Source: Falsochrobactrum tianjinense (GTDB lineage: Bacteria > Pseudomonadota > Alphaproteobacteria > Rhizobiales > Rhizobiaceae). Taken from it: 64,000 nt of DNA. Position numbers and translations under genes: made by a program. The stretch's first letter is position 1. Each line of letters opens with the position of its first letter. Where the stretch lies: NCBI RefSeq assembly GCF_019100495.1, contig NZ_JAHRVA010000002.1, positions 1 through 64,000 of the forward strand. Direction: 5' to 3'. This document shows, in pieces, positions 53,464 through 62,641 of the stretch. A model generated the notes under the pieces. It did no database searches, was not told where the DNA came from, and worked only from the letters and a program-made list of their open reading frames with translations.

Positions 53464-54457
53464 AGCATCCTCGAAAATCGAGCAGTAGCAGCAACACAGC
53501 GACAATCGCCACCAGAAGAAACGCTATCCGCACGAACATATGATCGAGGCTCATCATCGCGATGGCGCTGCCGATCAGAATAATATTGAGCAGCGCGATA
53601 TGACCGGTGATTTTCAGGACACTCCAGCCTGATCGCCGGGCAATCTGGTAGGCATGTCTGGAATGTGCCTTGAGAATATTCTCGCCTGCAATAGCGCGCA
53701 AGATGATGGTGGTGAGCGCATCAAGAATATAATAGAGTGGCAGGATGAGGGCAACGACGATGTGGGTTTCCTGCGCCAGCAAGAGGAATGCAGTACCGGT
53801 GAGAAGACCGAGCGGAAAACTGCCTGAATCGCCCAGAAAAATACTTGCGGGAGGGCGATTGAAGAATGCAAATCCCAGCAGCCCACCTGCCGTTATGGCG
53901 GCTATCGTACCGCTTTCCATCCCAGCAAGATGAAGTGTCGCAAGCAAGACAACGCCAACCAGCGGTGCGCCGATGCCGACCGCCGTCATCAGGTCGAGGC
54001 CATCCATGAAATTGGTTACGTTGATTGTCGCGACCAGGGCGATGACGATAAGCGCAATTTCGGCCCAGTGAGGCAGGATGTCGGGCAGCAGGCGGAAGTC
54101 AGGACCCAGTCCATAAACAACAAGGCAAGCGGCGATAAATTGCGAGCTGAAGCGCGTCGCCACGGAAAGTTCAAAGCGGTCATCTAATCCGCCAATGATC
54201 CAGAGCAATGCTGTCGCGCCGCAAAGGCAGAGAACAAGGCTGCTGTTGACCCCGTTATCCGTTCCGAACATCCACAGCGTGATAAGTATCGCCGGTATGA
54301 GTGCAAGGCCGCCGATTTGCCGCGCCGGAACCGTATGGTTGGAACGCGCGCTGAATTGTGCGGCCAGAAACCTGGCCGGGAGCAATGAAGACAGGACATA
54401 AAGAGCGGCAGCACAAAGCACGGCGCTTGCGAGAAAGGAAACCAGCAACAAAAACAT
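53450..54457 (-). CDS. Undecaprenyl-phosphate sugar-1-phosphate transferase (WecA/WbpL family)
   Basis: 335 residues, about ten to eleven spans. Transfers a HexNAc-1-phosphate to undecaprenyl phosphate, priming O-antigen or capsule synthesis. Family motifs: GGLDDRFEL (~88-96, Mg-binding Asp pair), NVTNFMDGLDL (~146-156) and FLGDSGSFPLG (~208-218), plus KAHSRHAYQIARR (~265-277). It is convergent with the CapD-type dehydratase, an obvious functional partner that makes the donor sugar. MraY or phospho-MurNAc-pentapeptide transferase is excluded by length and motif wording. Confidence 0.92.
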   Translation of the reverse strand: MFLLLVSFLASAVLCAAALYVLSSLLPARFLAAQFSARSNHTVPARQIGGLALIPAILITLWMFGTDNGVNSSLVLCLCGATALLWIIGGLDDRFELSVATRFSSQFIAACLVVYGLGPDFRLLPDILPHWAEIALIVIALVATINVTNFMDGLDLMTAVGIGAPLVGVVLLATLHLAGMESGTIAAITAGGLLGFAFFNRPPASIFLGDSGSFPLGLLTGTAFLLLAQETHIVVALILPLYYILDALTTIILRAIAGENILKAHSRHAYQIARRSGWSVLKITGHIALLNIILIGSAIAMMSLDHMFVRIAFLLVAIVAVLLLLLDFRGCFKKL

Positions 54458-54633
54458 TACGAATACCGATGAAAACAGACGTTGTTAATTAGCAGCTTTG
54501 CGGGCGGAGGCAAATGCCTATCCGCTCTGACGGAGTGTTTGTACCGGTCTTATTTGTGTGTACGCATTTGCAGATATGGCACTTTGATGCTGGCATCGTT
54601 ATGGTTCGAGCAAATTAAACTACGGAGCTTTCG

Positions 54634-55554
54634 GTGAAGATTTTTGTTTTCGGCAGTGTGAATGTCGATGTCAGCGCGAGAATGGCCACGCTCCCCCGGC
54701 CCGGACAAACTGTCAACGCCTCGGCCTATGGTATCGGGCTTGGCGGCAAGGGCGCCAATCAGGCCGTGGCGATTGCGAAGCTTGGCGGCGAGGTCCGTTT
54801 TGCGGGCGCGGTCGGCAGGGATATTTTCGGCGATCTGGCCTTGAAGGAAATGCAGCAATTCGGCCTCGGAACGGATGGCATTCGCATTCTGGACGATGTC
54901 GATACCGGTATGGCCATTATTCAGGTTGAAGAAGCCGGGCAGAATACGATTGCAGTCTGTGCGGGGGCCAATGCTTGCTGGTCGGCGACGGACATCAATC
55001 AATATGCTGCTGATATCGCCAAAGCGAAAATAACGCTTTTGCAGCGCGAAGTTCCGCATGAGGCCAATCTGGCGGTCGCCAGGGCAGTGAGGGCTGCGGG
55101 CGGGGTGGTCTGCCTCGATCCGGCGCCGGTTGGCGACGCAGGACGCATGGCCGATCTGATTGCGCTCAGCGATATCGTTTCACCCAATGAAACGGAAGCT
55201 GCCGAAATAACGGGGATCGAGCCGACTGACATTGCCTCGGCACAAGAAGCGGCACGCAGGCTTCTGGAGGGCGGCCCCAAGGTCGTGATCGTAAAGCTCG
55301 GCGGGCGTGGTTCATTGCTGGTCACGGCTGATGAGGTGACGCATTTTGAGGCTTTCAAGGTCAAGGTGGTGGATACCGTGGCTGCGGGCGACAGTTTTAA
55401 TGGCGGATTTGCGGTTGCCTATTCGCAGGGCCGGTCGCTGCATGACTGTGTGCGCTATGCATCGGCGGCGGGAGCAATAGCGGTTACGCGGGCAGGAGCC
55501 GGTGCGGCGGCCCCGACCGCACGGGAAGTGGAGGAACTGCTGGCGGGGGAATGA
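54634..55554 (+). CDS. rbsK: Ribokinase (PfkB family)
   Basis: 306 residues. Phosphorylates ribose to ribose 5-phosphate. N-terminal [20 protein letters not shown] and [16 protein letters not shown] (~33-48) are typical ribokinase; the anion hole and catalytic Asp are in [14 protein letters not shown] (~247-260). GTG start at 54634 with GGAG 8 nt upstream. It stands apart, 12 kb from the ribose-type importer and rpiA paralogue; whether they act together is unknown. Confidence 0.9.
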   Translation: MKIFVFGSVNVDVSARMATLPRPGQTVNASAYGIGLGGKGANQAVAIAKLGGEVRFAGAVGRDIFGDLALKEMQQFGLGTDGIRILDDVDTGMAIIQVEEAGQNTIAVCAGANACWSATDINQYAADIAKAKITLLQREVPHEANLAVARAVRAAGGVVCLDPAPVGDAGRMADLIALSDIVSPNETEAAEITGIEPTDIASAQEAARRLLEGGPKVVIVKLGGRGSLLVTADEVTHFEAFKVKVVDTVAAGDSFNGGFAVAYSQGRSLHDCVRYASAAGAIAVTRAGAGAAAPTAREVEELLAGE

Positions 55555-55657
55555 TCTCATGTCTGAATAGCAGATGATAACGCACCGGGCTTTGTGGACA
55601 AAGCCGGGCGGAGCCTCTATGTGTTCTGGACGGACAGCATGTTTGACGGTGACGGTT

Positions 55658-57304
55658 ATGTTTGCATACCAGCGTTACACGGTTTGTGTTGCTGCGGTAC
55701 TTCTGGCATTGTTTTCGCTTCTGGGGGCAGTTTTCTATAGCAGTTGGCTATGGCTTCCCGCCGCTTTCTTCGGCTGGCTGGTGCTTGTCGGCATTCATGA
55801 TATGCGCCAGCGCAGGCACGCGATCCTGCGCAATTATCCGATCATCGGGCATATGCGCTTCATCCTTGAAAGCATCCGCCCGGAAATTCGCCAGTATATG
55901 CTCGAAGCCGATCATGACGAGGTGCCGTTCAGCAGGCAGGATCGCGGTCTGGTCTATCAGCGTGCCAAGGGTGAGGAAGACAAGCGTCCTTTTGGCACTA
56001 TCGAAAATGTCTATGGCTCCGGCTATGCGTGGTTGACCCATTCGGCGGCCCCGGTTGTCATCGCGAATACGGATTTTCGCGTGCGAATCGGCGGCTCGGC
56101 GTGCAGGCAGCCCTATGATGCGAGCCTTTACAATATTTCGGCCATGAGCTTCGGAGCGCTGTCGGCGAATGCCATTCTGGCGCTCAATAGCGGGGCGCGG
56201 AAAGGCCAATTCGCCCACGATACCGGCGAAGGCAGCATCAGCAAATATCACAGGCAAGGCGGCGGCGACCTTATTTATCAGGTGGCGTCGGGCTATTTCG
56301 GCTGTCGTAATGATGACGGAAGTTTTTCGCCGGAAAAATTTGCCGCCACTGCCGCCGATCCGCAAGTCAAAATGATAGAGGTGAAGCTGAGCCAGGGGGC
56401 CAAGCCCGGCCATGGCGGCATGTTGCCTGCATCCAAGATTTCGGCAGAAATAGCCGAAGCACGCGGCATTCCCATGGGGAGGGATTGCGTTTCCCCGGCC
56501 GCGCACAGCACTTTCTCCACCCCCATCGAACTGATGCGATTCATCGGCCAGTTGCGGATGCTTTCGGGCGGCAAGCCCATCGGGTTCAAGCTTTGCATTG
56601 GTCATCGGCGTGAATTTATGAGCATGGTGAAGGCCATGCTGGCGACCGGCATCAATCCCGATTTCATCGTCGTGGACGGTGCCGAAGGCGGCACGGGCGC
56701 AGCCCCTGTGGAATTTGCCAACCGCGTCGGCATGCCAATGCTCGAAGCCCTGACTTTCGTGCACAATGCCCTGCGCGGGGCGGGCATAAGGGACGAGGTA
56801 AAGATAGGGGCCGCGGGCAAGATTATCTCGGCCTTCGACATAGCCCGCACATTGGCGCTGGGGGCCGACTGGTGCAATTCCGCGCGCGGTTTTATGTTCG
56901 CCGTCGGCTGCATCCAGGCGCAGTCATGTCACACCAATACCTGCCCTGTCGGCATCGCCACGCAGGACCCGCTGCGCCAGAAGGCCATCGACGTTGGTGA
57001 CAAAAGCGAGCGCGTGGCGCGCTTTCACCGCAACACGATGCGCGCACTGGGCGAAATCGCCGGTGCTGCCGGATTGACCAATCCGAGTGATTTCATGCCC
57101 TATCATTTTATGTTCCGCCAGAAGGACAATGAGTTTCTCGACGGCAACGAAGCCTATCCCTATCTGCCGGAGGGCTTTCTGGTATCGGGTAACGAGATTC
57201 CCGAATTGTCGGACTGGTATAGCCGCTGGGACCGTGCCTCGGCCGAGTCTTTCACACCACCGGAAATTCCGCATGGCCCTTTCCAGCGCAGCAAAGCGGC
57301 TTGA
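55658..57304 (+). CDS. FMN-binding glutamate synthase family protein
   Basis: 548 residues. Two N-terminal spans (~5-45) anchor a glutamate synthase central-domain-like barrel: MSFGALSANAILALNSGARKG (split, ~160-182), DGAEGGTGAAPVEFANRVG (~340-358) and the cysteine motif QSCHTNTCPVGIATQ (~425-440), which in GltB binds FMN/3Fe-4S. It lacks the glutaminase domain, so it is not a complete GOGAT; reaction unknown. Start ambiguous: ATG 55658 is used, but ATG 55619 has a better ribosome site (GGCGGAG, 6 nt). Monocistronic. Confidence 0.87.
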   Translation: MFAYQRYTVCVAAVLLALFSLLGAVFYSSWLWLPAAFFGWLVLVGIHDMRQRRHAILRNYPIIGHMRFILESIRPEIRQYMLEADHDEVPFSRQDRGLVYQRAKGEEDKRPFGTIENVYGSGYAWLTHSAAPVVIANTDFRVRIGGSACRQPYDASLYNISAMSFGALSANAILALNSGARKGQFAHDTGEGSISKYHRQGGGDLIYQVASGYFGCRNDDGSFSPEKFAATAADPQVKMIEVKLSQGAKPGHGGMLPASKISAEIAEARGIPMGRDCVSPAAHSTFSTPIELMRFIGQLRMLSGGKPIGFKLCIGHRREFMSMVKAMLATGINPDFIVVDGAEGGTGAAPVEFANRVGMPMLEALTFVHNALRGAGIRDEVKIGAAGKIISAFDIARTLALGADWCNSARGFMFAVGCIQAQSCHTNTCPVGIATQDPLRQKAIDVGDKSERVARFHRNTMRALGEIAGAAGLTNPSDFMPYHFMFRQKDNEFLDGNEAYPYLPEGFLVSGNEIPELSDWYSRWDRASAESFTPPEIPHGPFQRSKAA

Positions 57305-57450
57305 ACTTCAGTCGACTTTATTTCTCTTTACAAAAAACAGGTCTGGAACGGCAGGTGTCCCCTTTAAGTGGGATACTTGTCGGCTTTGATTTCGAATATA
57401 GGGGCATCAGGCGCCCTTAGAGAATTGCGCGCGCATAATAGGAGGAATTG

Positions 57451-58233
57451 ATGTTCAAGCGAACCGCTTCGGCGATTATTGCAGTTTTGGTGGCATCCGG
57501 CTCGGCCGCAGTGGCGGAGGAGATCACGATCGCCACTAATATCGCCAATGTGCCTTTTGAATTTGAAGACGCCAGCGGCAAACTTCAAGGATTTGAGGTC
57601 GATCTGGTTGACCTGATTGCCGCTCGCATCAACAAGACCGCCAAATTTACGCAAATGCCTTTCAACAGTCTGTTCTCGGCTGTGCAGTCGAGCCGCGCGG
57701 ATATTGCGATCGGCTCCATCACCATTACGTCCAAGCGGCTTGAATCAGTTTCGTTCACGCAGCCTTTCTATGATGCAGATCAGTGTCTTACAGTAGCGAC
57801 CTCAGGTGGCATTGAAGGTTTTGATGGCCTGGAAGGCAAGGACGTCGCAGTCATCACCGGAACCACCGGTGAAATATGGGCTTCGGACAATGAGGCGAAG
57901 CATAAGTTTGGAACCATCAAGCGTTATGATGGAAATGCCGAACCAATGCTCGACATTGCGACTGGCCGTATTTCTGGCTTTATCCACGATTGCCCGATCG
58001 ACGCTTACTACATCCGCGACAAGCCGCAGTATAAAATCGTAGCGACCATTCCGACCAATGAGCAGTTCGGCCTGATGCTGCGCAAGGATAGCCCGCTTCT
58101 CAACGACGTGAACGAAGCCATCACAGCCCTGAAGAATGAAGGCGAGATGGAACGTCTCCACAAGAAGTGGTTCGGAACGGATGCAGACGCTGATTCCAGC
58201 ACGCTGAAAGTGCATCCGATCCCCACGAACTGA
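57451..58233 (+). CDS. Amino-acid-type ABC transporter substrate-binding protein
   Basis: 260 residues, SBP_bac_3 family. Signal peptide MFKRTASAIIAVLVASGSAAVA; EITIATNIANVPFEFEDASG and GFEVDLVDLIAARINKTAKF open domain I, and SRADIAIGSITITSKRLESVSFTQPFYDA is the ligand-site segment (split). AGGAGG lies 5 nt before the ATG. It heads an importer operon whose neighbours encode an aminotransferase and a sugar-acid kinase cluster, so its ligand could be an amino acid or an amino-sugar acid. Confidence 0.9.
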   Translation: MFKRTASAIIAVLVASGSAAVAEEITIATNIANVPFEFEDASGKLQGFEVDLVDLIAARINKTAKFTQMPFNSLFSAVQSSRADIAIGSITITSKRLESVSFTQPFYDADQCLTVATSGGIEGFDGLEGKDVAVITGTTGEIWASDNEAKHKFGTIKRYDGNAEPMLDIATGRISGFIHDCPIDAYYIRDKPQYKIVATIPTNEQFGLMLRKDSPLLNDVNEAITALKNEGEMERLHKKWFGTDADADSSTLKVHPIPTN

Positions 58234-58254
58234 CTGGCTCGATGATAGCGAGAA

Positions 58255-58284
58255 GAAAATGGCCTCCGCAGAGGGGCCATTTTC
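58255..58284 (+). terminator. Intercistronic hairpin after binding-protein gene
   Basis: GAAAATGGCC and GGCCATTTTC are exact 10-bp arms around a 10-nt loop, 21 bp after the stop codon; the same position as in the window's other importers. Confidence 0.65.
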
Positions 58285-58337
58285 CATGCCTGTCTGCTGC
58301 GATTGGCCGAACGAACACGATACCATTGGTGGTTTGA

Positions 58338-59006
58338 ATGGATTTTATTACGACATTTGTGAATATAGGGGTTCTTACGGACGCGGCCCCGCTGCTTTTG
58401 AAAGGCTTTGGCCTCACCATTGTTCTTGGTGCGACGAGCTTGGTCATTTCGCTTGCTCTGGGGTTAGTGTTGGTGTTGATCCGCCTTTATTCGCCCTATG
58501 TCACACGCATTCTCGCGACCGCCTATATTGATCTGTTCCGTGCGATACCGCTGCTCGTCTTGCTCGTACTGATCTATTACGCTCTGCCGTTCCTCGGCCT
58601 TCGGCTGACGTCGTTCTGGGCCGCTACCGCAGCCCTGTCGCTTGTCGCTTCGGCCTATATGGCTGAAACCTTCCGTGCCGGTATTGAGGCGGTTTCGCGT
58701 GGCCAATTCGAAGCAGCGCAAGCCCTCGGGTTTTCCTGGCCGCGCATGATGATCGATGTGATCCTGCCGCAAGCCATGCGCATGGTCATTCCTCCGGCGA
58801 CCGGCGTTGCTGTAGGCCTGATCAAGGATACCGCACTTGCCTCTGTCGTCGCTCTGCCGGATCTGCTCAAACAGGCGACCCAGACACAGGCATTCTATGC
58901 CAATCCCTCGCCGCTGATCGGCGCCGCAGTGCTGTATCTGGTCCTGCTGCTGCCGCTCGTCCGCATCGTCAATATCCTCGAGTCGAAACAAAAGCGCTCT
59001 CGTTGA
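58338..59006 (+). CDS. ABC transporter permease (HisM/GlnP family)
   Basis: 222 residues, about five spans. Coupling loop FRAGIEAVSRGQFEAAQALG followed by FSWPRMMIDVILPQAMR (~112-150). Only one permease gene is present in this operon, so it probably acts as a homodimer, unlike the two-permease importer at 11061. Confidence 0.92.
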   Translation: MDFITTFVNIGVLTDAAPLLLKGFGLTIVLGATSLVISLALGLVLVLIRLYSPYVTRILATAYIDLFRAIPLLVLLVLIYYALPFLGLRLTSFWAATAALSLVASAYMAETFRAGIEAVSRGQFEAAQALGFSWPRMMIDVILPQAMRMVIPPATGVAVGLIKDTALASVVALPDLLKQATQTQAFYANPSPLIGAAVLYLVLLLPLVRIVNILESKQKRSR

Positions 59007-59049
59007 AGATAATGCGAAACATCACGCGACCGAGCGGGAGGAACTATAA

Positions 59050-59823
59050 ATGAGCCAAAACAATCAAAAAGTGAACAACGCGAAAACGATCATAGAGATA
59101 AAGGGTCTGGAAAAGCATTACGGCAAATTCCATGCCCTCAAGGGCATAGATCTTGCAGTAAAGCGCGGCGAAGTCATCACGATCATCGGATCGTCGGGCT
59201 CGGGAAAGTCTACACTTATACGCTGCATCAATCTGCTTGAGGATTTTTCTTCGGGATCGATTACTGTCGATGGTGTACCTGTTACGCAGGGCAAGAACCT
59301 TGTCAAGGTGCGCGCGGAAGTCGGCATGGTGTTCCAGCAGTTCAATCTGTTTCCGCATATGACCGCGCTCAAGAATGTGGCCATCGCTCCGGTGCGGGTG
59401 CGCGGGCGTTCCTGGGCTGATTCCGAAGCCAAGGCAAAGCAGTTGCTCGAACGTGTCGGCCTTGCGGAGCATACGCATAAATATCCCGACCAGCTTTCAG
59501 GTGGACAGCAGCAGCGCGTGGCAATTGCGCGCGCGCTGGCGATGGAGCCAGCTGTTCTGCTCTTCGACGAGCCGACCTCGGCGCTCGATCCCGAAATGGT
59601 CGGGGAAGTGCTCGATGTGATCCAGCAACTCGCAAAAACCGGCGTGACGATGCTGGTGGTGACGCATGAGATGTCGTTTGCAAGGCGGATAGCCGACCGC
59701 GTCCTATTCATGGAGCGGGGCGAAATCATTGAGCAAAACGATCCGAATAGCTTCTTCGATAATCCGCAGACGGATCGTGCGAAGTTCTTCCTCAGCTCAA
59801 TCGTCCGCTCGTCGGAAAACTGA
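59050..59823 (+). CDS. ABC transporter ATP-binding protein (GlnQ family)
   Basis: 257 residues: Walker A GSSGSGKSTLIRCINLL (~48-64), FQQFNLFPHM, signature LSGGQQQRVAIARAL, Walker B VLLFDEPTSALDP, switch VVTHEMSFARRIADR. GGGAGGAAC precedes the ATG. It is followed 48 bp later by the aminotransferase gene, probably in the same transcript. Confidence 0.94.
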   Translation: MSQNNQKVNNAKTIIEIKGLEKHYGKFHALKGIDLAVKRGEVITIIGSSGSGKSTLIRCINLLEDFSSGSITVDGVPVTQGKNLVKVRAEVGMVFQQFNLFPHMTALKNVAIAPVRVRGRSWADSEAKAKQLLERVGLAEHTHKYPDQLSGGQQQRVAIARALAMEPAVLLFDEPTSALDPEMVGEVLDVIQQLAKTGVTMLVVTHEMSFARRIADRVLFMERGEIIEQNDPNSFFDNPQTDRAKFFLSSIVRSSEN

Positions 59824-59870
59824 CGCGCGCTCCCTTTTGATATTTTTGTTGTGTTGCAGAGGCACAGTTC

Positions 59871-61058
59871 ATGAACATTCATCCGTCATTTCCGATTGAG
59901 GCCCGTCCTCAAGTGCAGGCGCTGTCCAGCTCGCTTATTCGAGAAGTCGCCAATAGCGCGATGGGGCAGTCCCACGTCCTGCCGTTCTGGTTCGGCGAAT
60001 CCGACCGCCCGACGCCGGGCTTCATCTGCGAGGAAGCCGTCCGCTCCTTGCAGAGCGGAGAGACCTTCTATTCGCAAAATCTTGGACGCCACTATTTCCG
60101 TGAGGCGATCGCGGAATATCTGGGCAATCTGCATGAGAGGCCTATTGATATCGAAAGAGTCGCAGCGATAGGGTCCGGCGTGTCGGGTTTGATGATCGCC
60201 TCGCAGCTTCTGCTGTCGCCAAACGATAAAGTCGTCGCCATCACGCCGCTCTGGCCGAATGTCTGCGAGATACCCCGCATCCTGGGCGCTCGGGTCGAAC
60301 GTGTTGCACTGGACGTTGCGCAAGGCCGTTGGTCGCTGGACCTCGACAAGCTGTTTGCAGCCCTGACGCCGGATACGCGCGCGCTCTTCATCAACTCGCC
60401 CAATAACCCGACGGGCTGGACAATTGATGAAGAAAGCATTGTCGCCATCCTCGCCCATTGCCGTAAACACGGGATCTGGGTGTTCTGCGACGATGTCTAT
60501 GAACGGCTCGTTTACGATCCCGCCCAGCGCTCCGCTCCTTCATTCCAGCGCTATTATGAAGAGGGAGACCGCATCATTTCGGTCAACAGCTTCTCAAAAG
60601 CCTGGTCCATGACGGGTTGGCGTGCGGGCTGGATTCTTGGGCCAAAAGCTCTTGGCGACGATCTGGCGAAGCTGATCGAGTATAATTTCTCCTGCATTTT
60701 CGAGCCGACGCAGCGGGCTGCTACCATCGCGCTCAAGCAGGGCGAGACAGAAGTAATGAATATGCGCCAGCAACTCGTGCGCACGCGCGCCGTGCTGCAA
60801 AGCGCGCTCAAGGGTTTCGACGGTGTCGAAGTCCCCGATGCGGGCGGCGCTATGTATGTCTTCTTCCGTGTGAGCGGATTTACCGATACGCTTGCCCTTG
60901 CAAAGCAATTGCTCAGCGAAGTGGGCCTTGGGCTTGCGCCTGGTGGCGCATTCGGCCCTGAAGGCAATGGCTGGTTGCGCTGGTGCCATGCGGTGCAGGA
61001 AGACAAGCTTCTCGATGGTATCGACCGCTTCTCATCCTTCCTGAGTGAACATCGATAA
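59871..61058 (+). CDS. PLP-dependent aminotransferase (class I/II)
   Basis: 395 residues, fold type I. The cofactor Lys lies in NSFSKAWSMTGWRAGW (~242-257), the substrate/PLP Asn-Pro motif is SPNNPTGWTI (~178-187) and the Tyr/Asp of FCDDVYERLVYD (~205-216) are conserved. It transfers amino groups to 2-oxo acids; substrate unknown. Linked to the importer operon, it probably deaminates the imported compound. It ends before an intrinsic terminator. Confidence 0.9.
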   Translation: MNIHPSFPIEARPQVQALSSSLIREVANSAMGQSHVLPFWFGESDRPTPGFICEEAVRSLQSGETFYSQNLGRHYFREAIAEYLGNLHERPIDIERVAAIGSGVSGLMIASQLLLSPNDKVVAITPLWPNVCEIPRILGARVERVALDVAQGRWSLDLDKLFAALTPDTRALFINSPNNPTGWTIDEESIVAILAHCRKHGIWVFCDDVYERLVYDPAQRSAPSFQRYYEEGDRIISVNSFSKAWSMTGWRAGWILGPKALGDDLAKLIEYNFSCIFEPTQRAATIALKQGETEVMNMRQQLVRTRAVLQSALKGFDGVEVPDAGGAMYVFFRVSGFTDTLALAKQLLSEVGLGLAPGGAFGPEGNGWLRWCHAVQEDKLLDGIDRFSSFLSEHR

Positions 61059-61092
61059 GCTGCGCAGATTTACGCCTTTTCGAGTGGAAGAG

Positions 61093-61127
61093 AAAGCTTA
61101 CGCGGTTTATCGCGTAAGCTTTTGTTT
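61093..61127 (+). terminator. Intrinsic terminator after the aminotransferase
   Basis: AAAGCTTACGCG and CGCGTAAGCTTT are exact 12-bp arms with loop GTTTAT, followed by TGTTT. It separates the importer operon from the cupin operon. Confidence 0.8.
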
Positions 61128-61217
61128 ATGTGTGTTTAAATGACTTTTTTAGAAATTTCTGGAAAAGAGAGCGGCCGGAAACATTGCCATTGACACGGTC
61201 AGTCGCCTATTGCAAAG

Positions 61218-61250
61218 TTCATATTGTAGACTGTGTGTCTATAATATGAA
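61218..61250 (+). promoter_or_regulatory. 33-bp inverted-repeat operator and promoter of the cupin operon
   Basis: TTCATATTGTAGAC and GTCTATAATATGAA pair at 13 of 14 positions around TGTGT. A consensus -10 hexamer TATAAT (61240-61245) lies inside the right arm, with TTCATA 16 bp upstream as a weak -35, so a bound regulator would cover the promoter. The IclR gene at 62642, in the same operon, is the likely binder. Confidence 0.65.
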
Positions 61251-61263
61251 CAAGGAGGAGAGC

Positions 61264-61806
61264 GTGTCTGAAAAGCCGCCGGGGGATGTCGACCCCGAAG
61301 TCCTGCGACGAATGCCTTATCAGAACCCCCAGCCAGTCGAAATGCTACCGGATCTGGTGGTGCCGAACGCCATCCCGACCGATGATCGTATCTGGGTGCC
61401 CCAGTCTGAGAATGTCTGGTTTCGACCGCTGTGCCTCAACCGTTCGGCTGGCTATTGGATGAACTTGCTGAAAGTTCGCAAGTCTGGCGTTCTCAGTCGT
61501 CATCGCCATCCGGGGCCGGTCCATGCCCTCGTGCTCAAGGGTAGCTGGCGCTACCTGGAGCATGACTGGGTCGCCACAGAAGGCTCCTATGCTTTTGAAC
61601 CGCCGGGTGAGATTCATACGCTGGTGGTTGATGAAGGCGTCGAGGAAATGATCACTTATTTCCAGGTCAACGGCTGCATGTATTACGTCGACCCCTGGGG
61701 CAACAATAATGGGTATGAAGATGTCTTCACCAAGATCGATATGTGCCGCAAACATTATGAGGCTATTGGCCTTGGCGCGGATTATGTCGATCAATTTATC
61801 CGTTGA
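61264..61806 (+). CDS. Cupin protein (2,4'-dihydroxyacetophenone dioxygenase-like)
   Basis: 180 residues from GTG at 61264, chosen because AAGGAGG lies 6 nt upstream; the ATG at 61246 falls inside the operator repeat. A single cupin barrel with metal-ligand motif RHRHPGPVHALVLKG (~73-87; His-x-His, then His) and the second motif PGEIHTLVV (~109-117). The sequence resembles the DAD-like carbon-carbon-cleaving cupin group. In a sugar-acid locus an isomerase or lactonase-like role is equally possible. First gene of cupin-SDR-iclR-dgoK. Confidence 0.82.
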   Translation: MSEKPPGDVDPEVLRRMPYQNPQPVEMLPDLVVPNAIPTDDRIWVPQSENVWFRPLCLNRSAGYWMNLLKVRKSGVLSRHRHPGPVHALVLKGSWRYLEHDWVATEGSYAFEPPGEIHTLVVDEGVEEMITYFQVNGCMYYVDPWGNNNGYEDVFTKIDMCRKHYEAIGLGADYVDQFIR

Positions 61807-61885
61807 GTGGTGAATTGTGAAGTTGCGAGCGGCTCTTGGGCCGCTCGCTCGCTAACCGTAAATCTTCCCCTTTGCAGGCACAATC

Positions 61886-62611
61886 ATGACATTTCAGACG
61901 AATATCTTTGCTGGGAAGCTTGCTCTGGTGACGGGTGCTACAACCGGCATTGGCGCAGGCGTGGCGCAGGGGCTTGCCCGGCTTGGGGCCGAGGTGGTCG
62001 CCGTCGGACTTGGCGCAGATCAAGCTCGTGCCGAAACCGGCGCTGCAATAAGCTTTCGCGAGCTTGATGTGTGCGACGAAGCTGGAGTGCAGTCACTGGT
62101 CGATAGTCTGGATCGTATCGATATCGTCGTGAACTGCGCCGGTGTGATCCGCCGCCAGGAGGAACATCAGCTTGACGTTTTCGAGAAAGTACTCGCTATC
62201 AATCTGACTGGAACGATGCGCGTCTGCTCGGCGGCCCGCGAAAAACTGGCCAAAAGCGGCGGGACCATTGTCAATACCGCCTCCATGCTGTCTTTCTTTG
62301 GCGGGGGTCTGGTTCCGGCTTACAGCGCAAGCAAGGGCGGGGTAGCGCAGCTTACCAAATCGCTCGCCATTGCCTACGCGCCCGATGGCATCCGCGTGAA
62401 CGCCATTGCGCCGGGCTGGATCGCCACGCCTTTGACGCAGGCGCTTCAGGACGATCCTGTGCGATCCGGCCCGATCCTTGAGCGGACGCCCATGAAGCGA
62501 TGGGGCGCGCCGGAAGATATTGCGGGTGCTGTTGCATTTCTGTGCAGTCCCGCCGCAGCCTTCATTACCGGCATTGTCATGCCCGTCGATGGGGGCTATC
62601 TGGTGGCGTAG
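61886..62611 (+). CDS. SDR-family oxidoreductase (sugar/sugar-acid dehydrogenase-like)
   Basis: 241 residues, classical SDR: TGATTGIGAGVAQ (~17-29), NCAG (~87-90), catalytic Ser in NTASMLSFFGG (~134) and YSASKGG (Tyr/Lys, ~147-153), C-terminal VMPVDGGYLVA. A short beta-2 region lacking an evident Arg suggests NAD. It lies 79 bp after the cupin gene with only a weak ribosome site. Linked to a 2-keto-3-deoxygalactonate kinase, it may oxidise a hexose or deoxy sugar to its lactone; substrate not determinable. Confidence 0.87.
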   Translation: MTFQTNIFAGKLALVTGATTGIGAGVAQGLARLGAEVVAVGLGADQARAETGAAISFRELDVCDEAGVQSLVDSLDRIDIVVNCAGVIRRQEEHQLDVFEKVLAINLTGTMRVCSAAREKLAKSGGTIVNTASMLSFFGGGLVPAYSASKGGVAQLTKSLAIAYAPDGIRVNAIAPGWIATPLTQALQDDPVRSGPILERTPMKRWGAPEDIAGAVAFLCSPAAAFITGIVMPVDGGYLVA

Positions 62612-62641
62612 GTCGGTTCTGGCTGGAAGGATACGTCGCCG

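Noticed and set aside
61246-61263. ATG start for the cupin gene
   Set aside because: The codon lies inside the inverted-repeat operator and has no ribosome site, whereas GTG 61264 has AAGGAGG 6 nt upstream.
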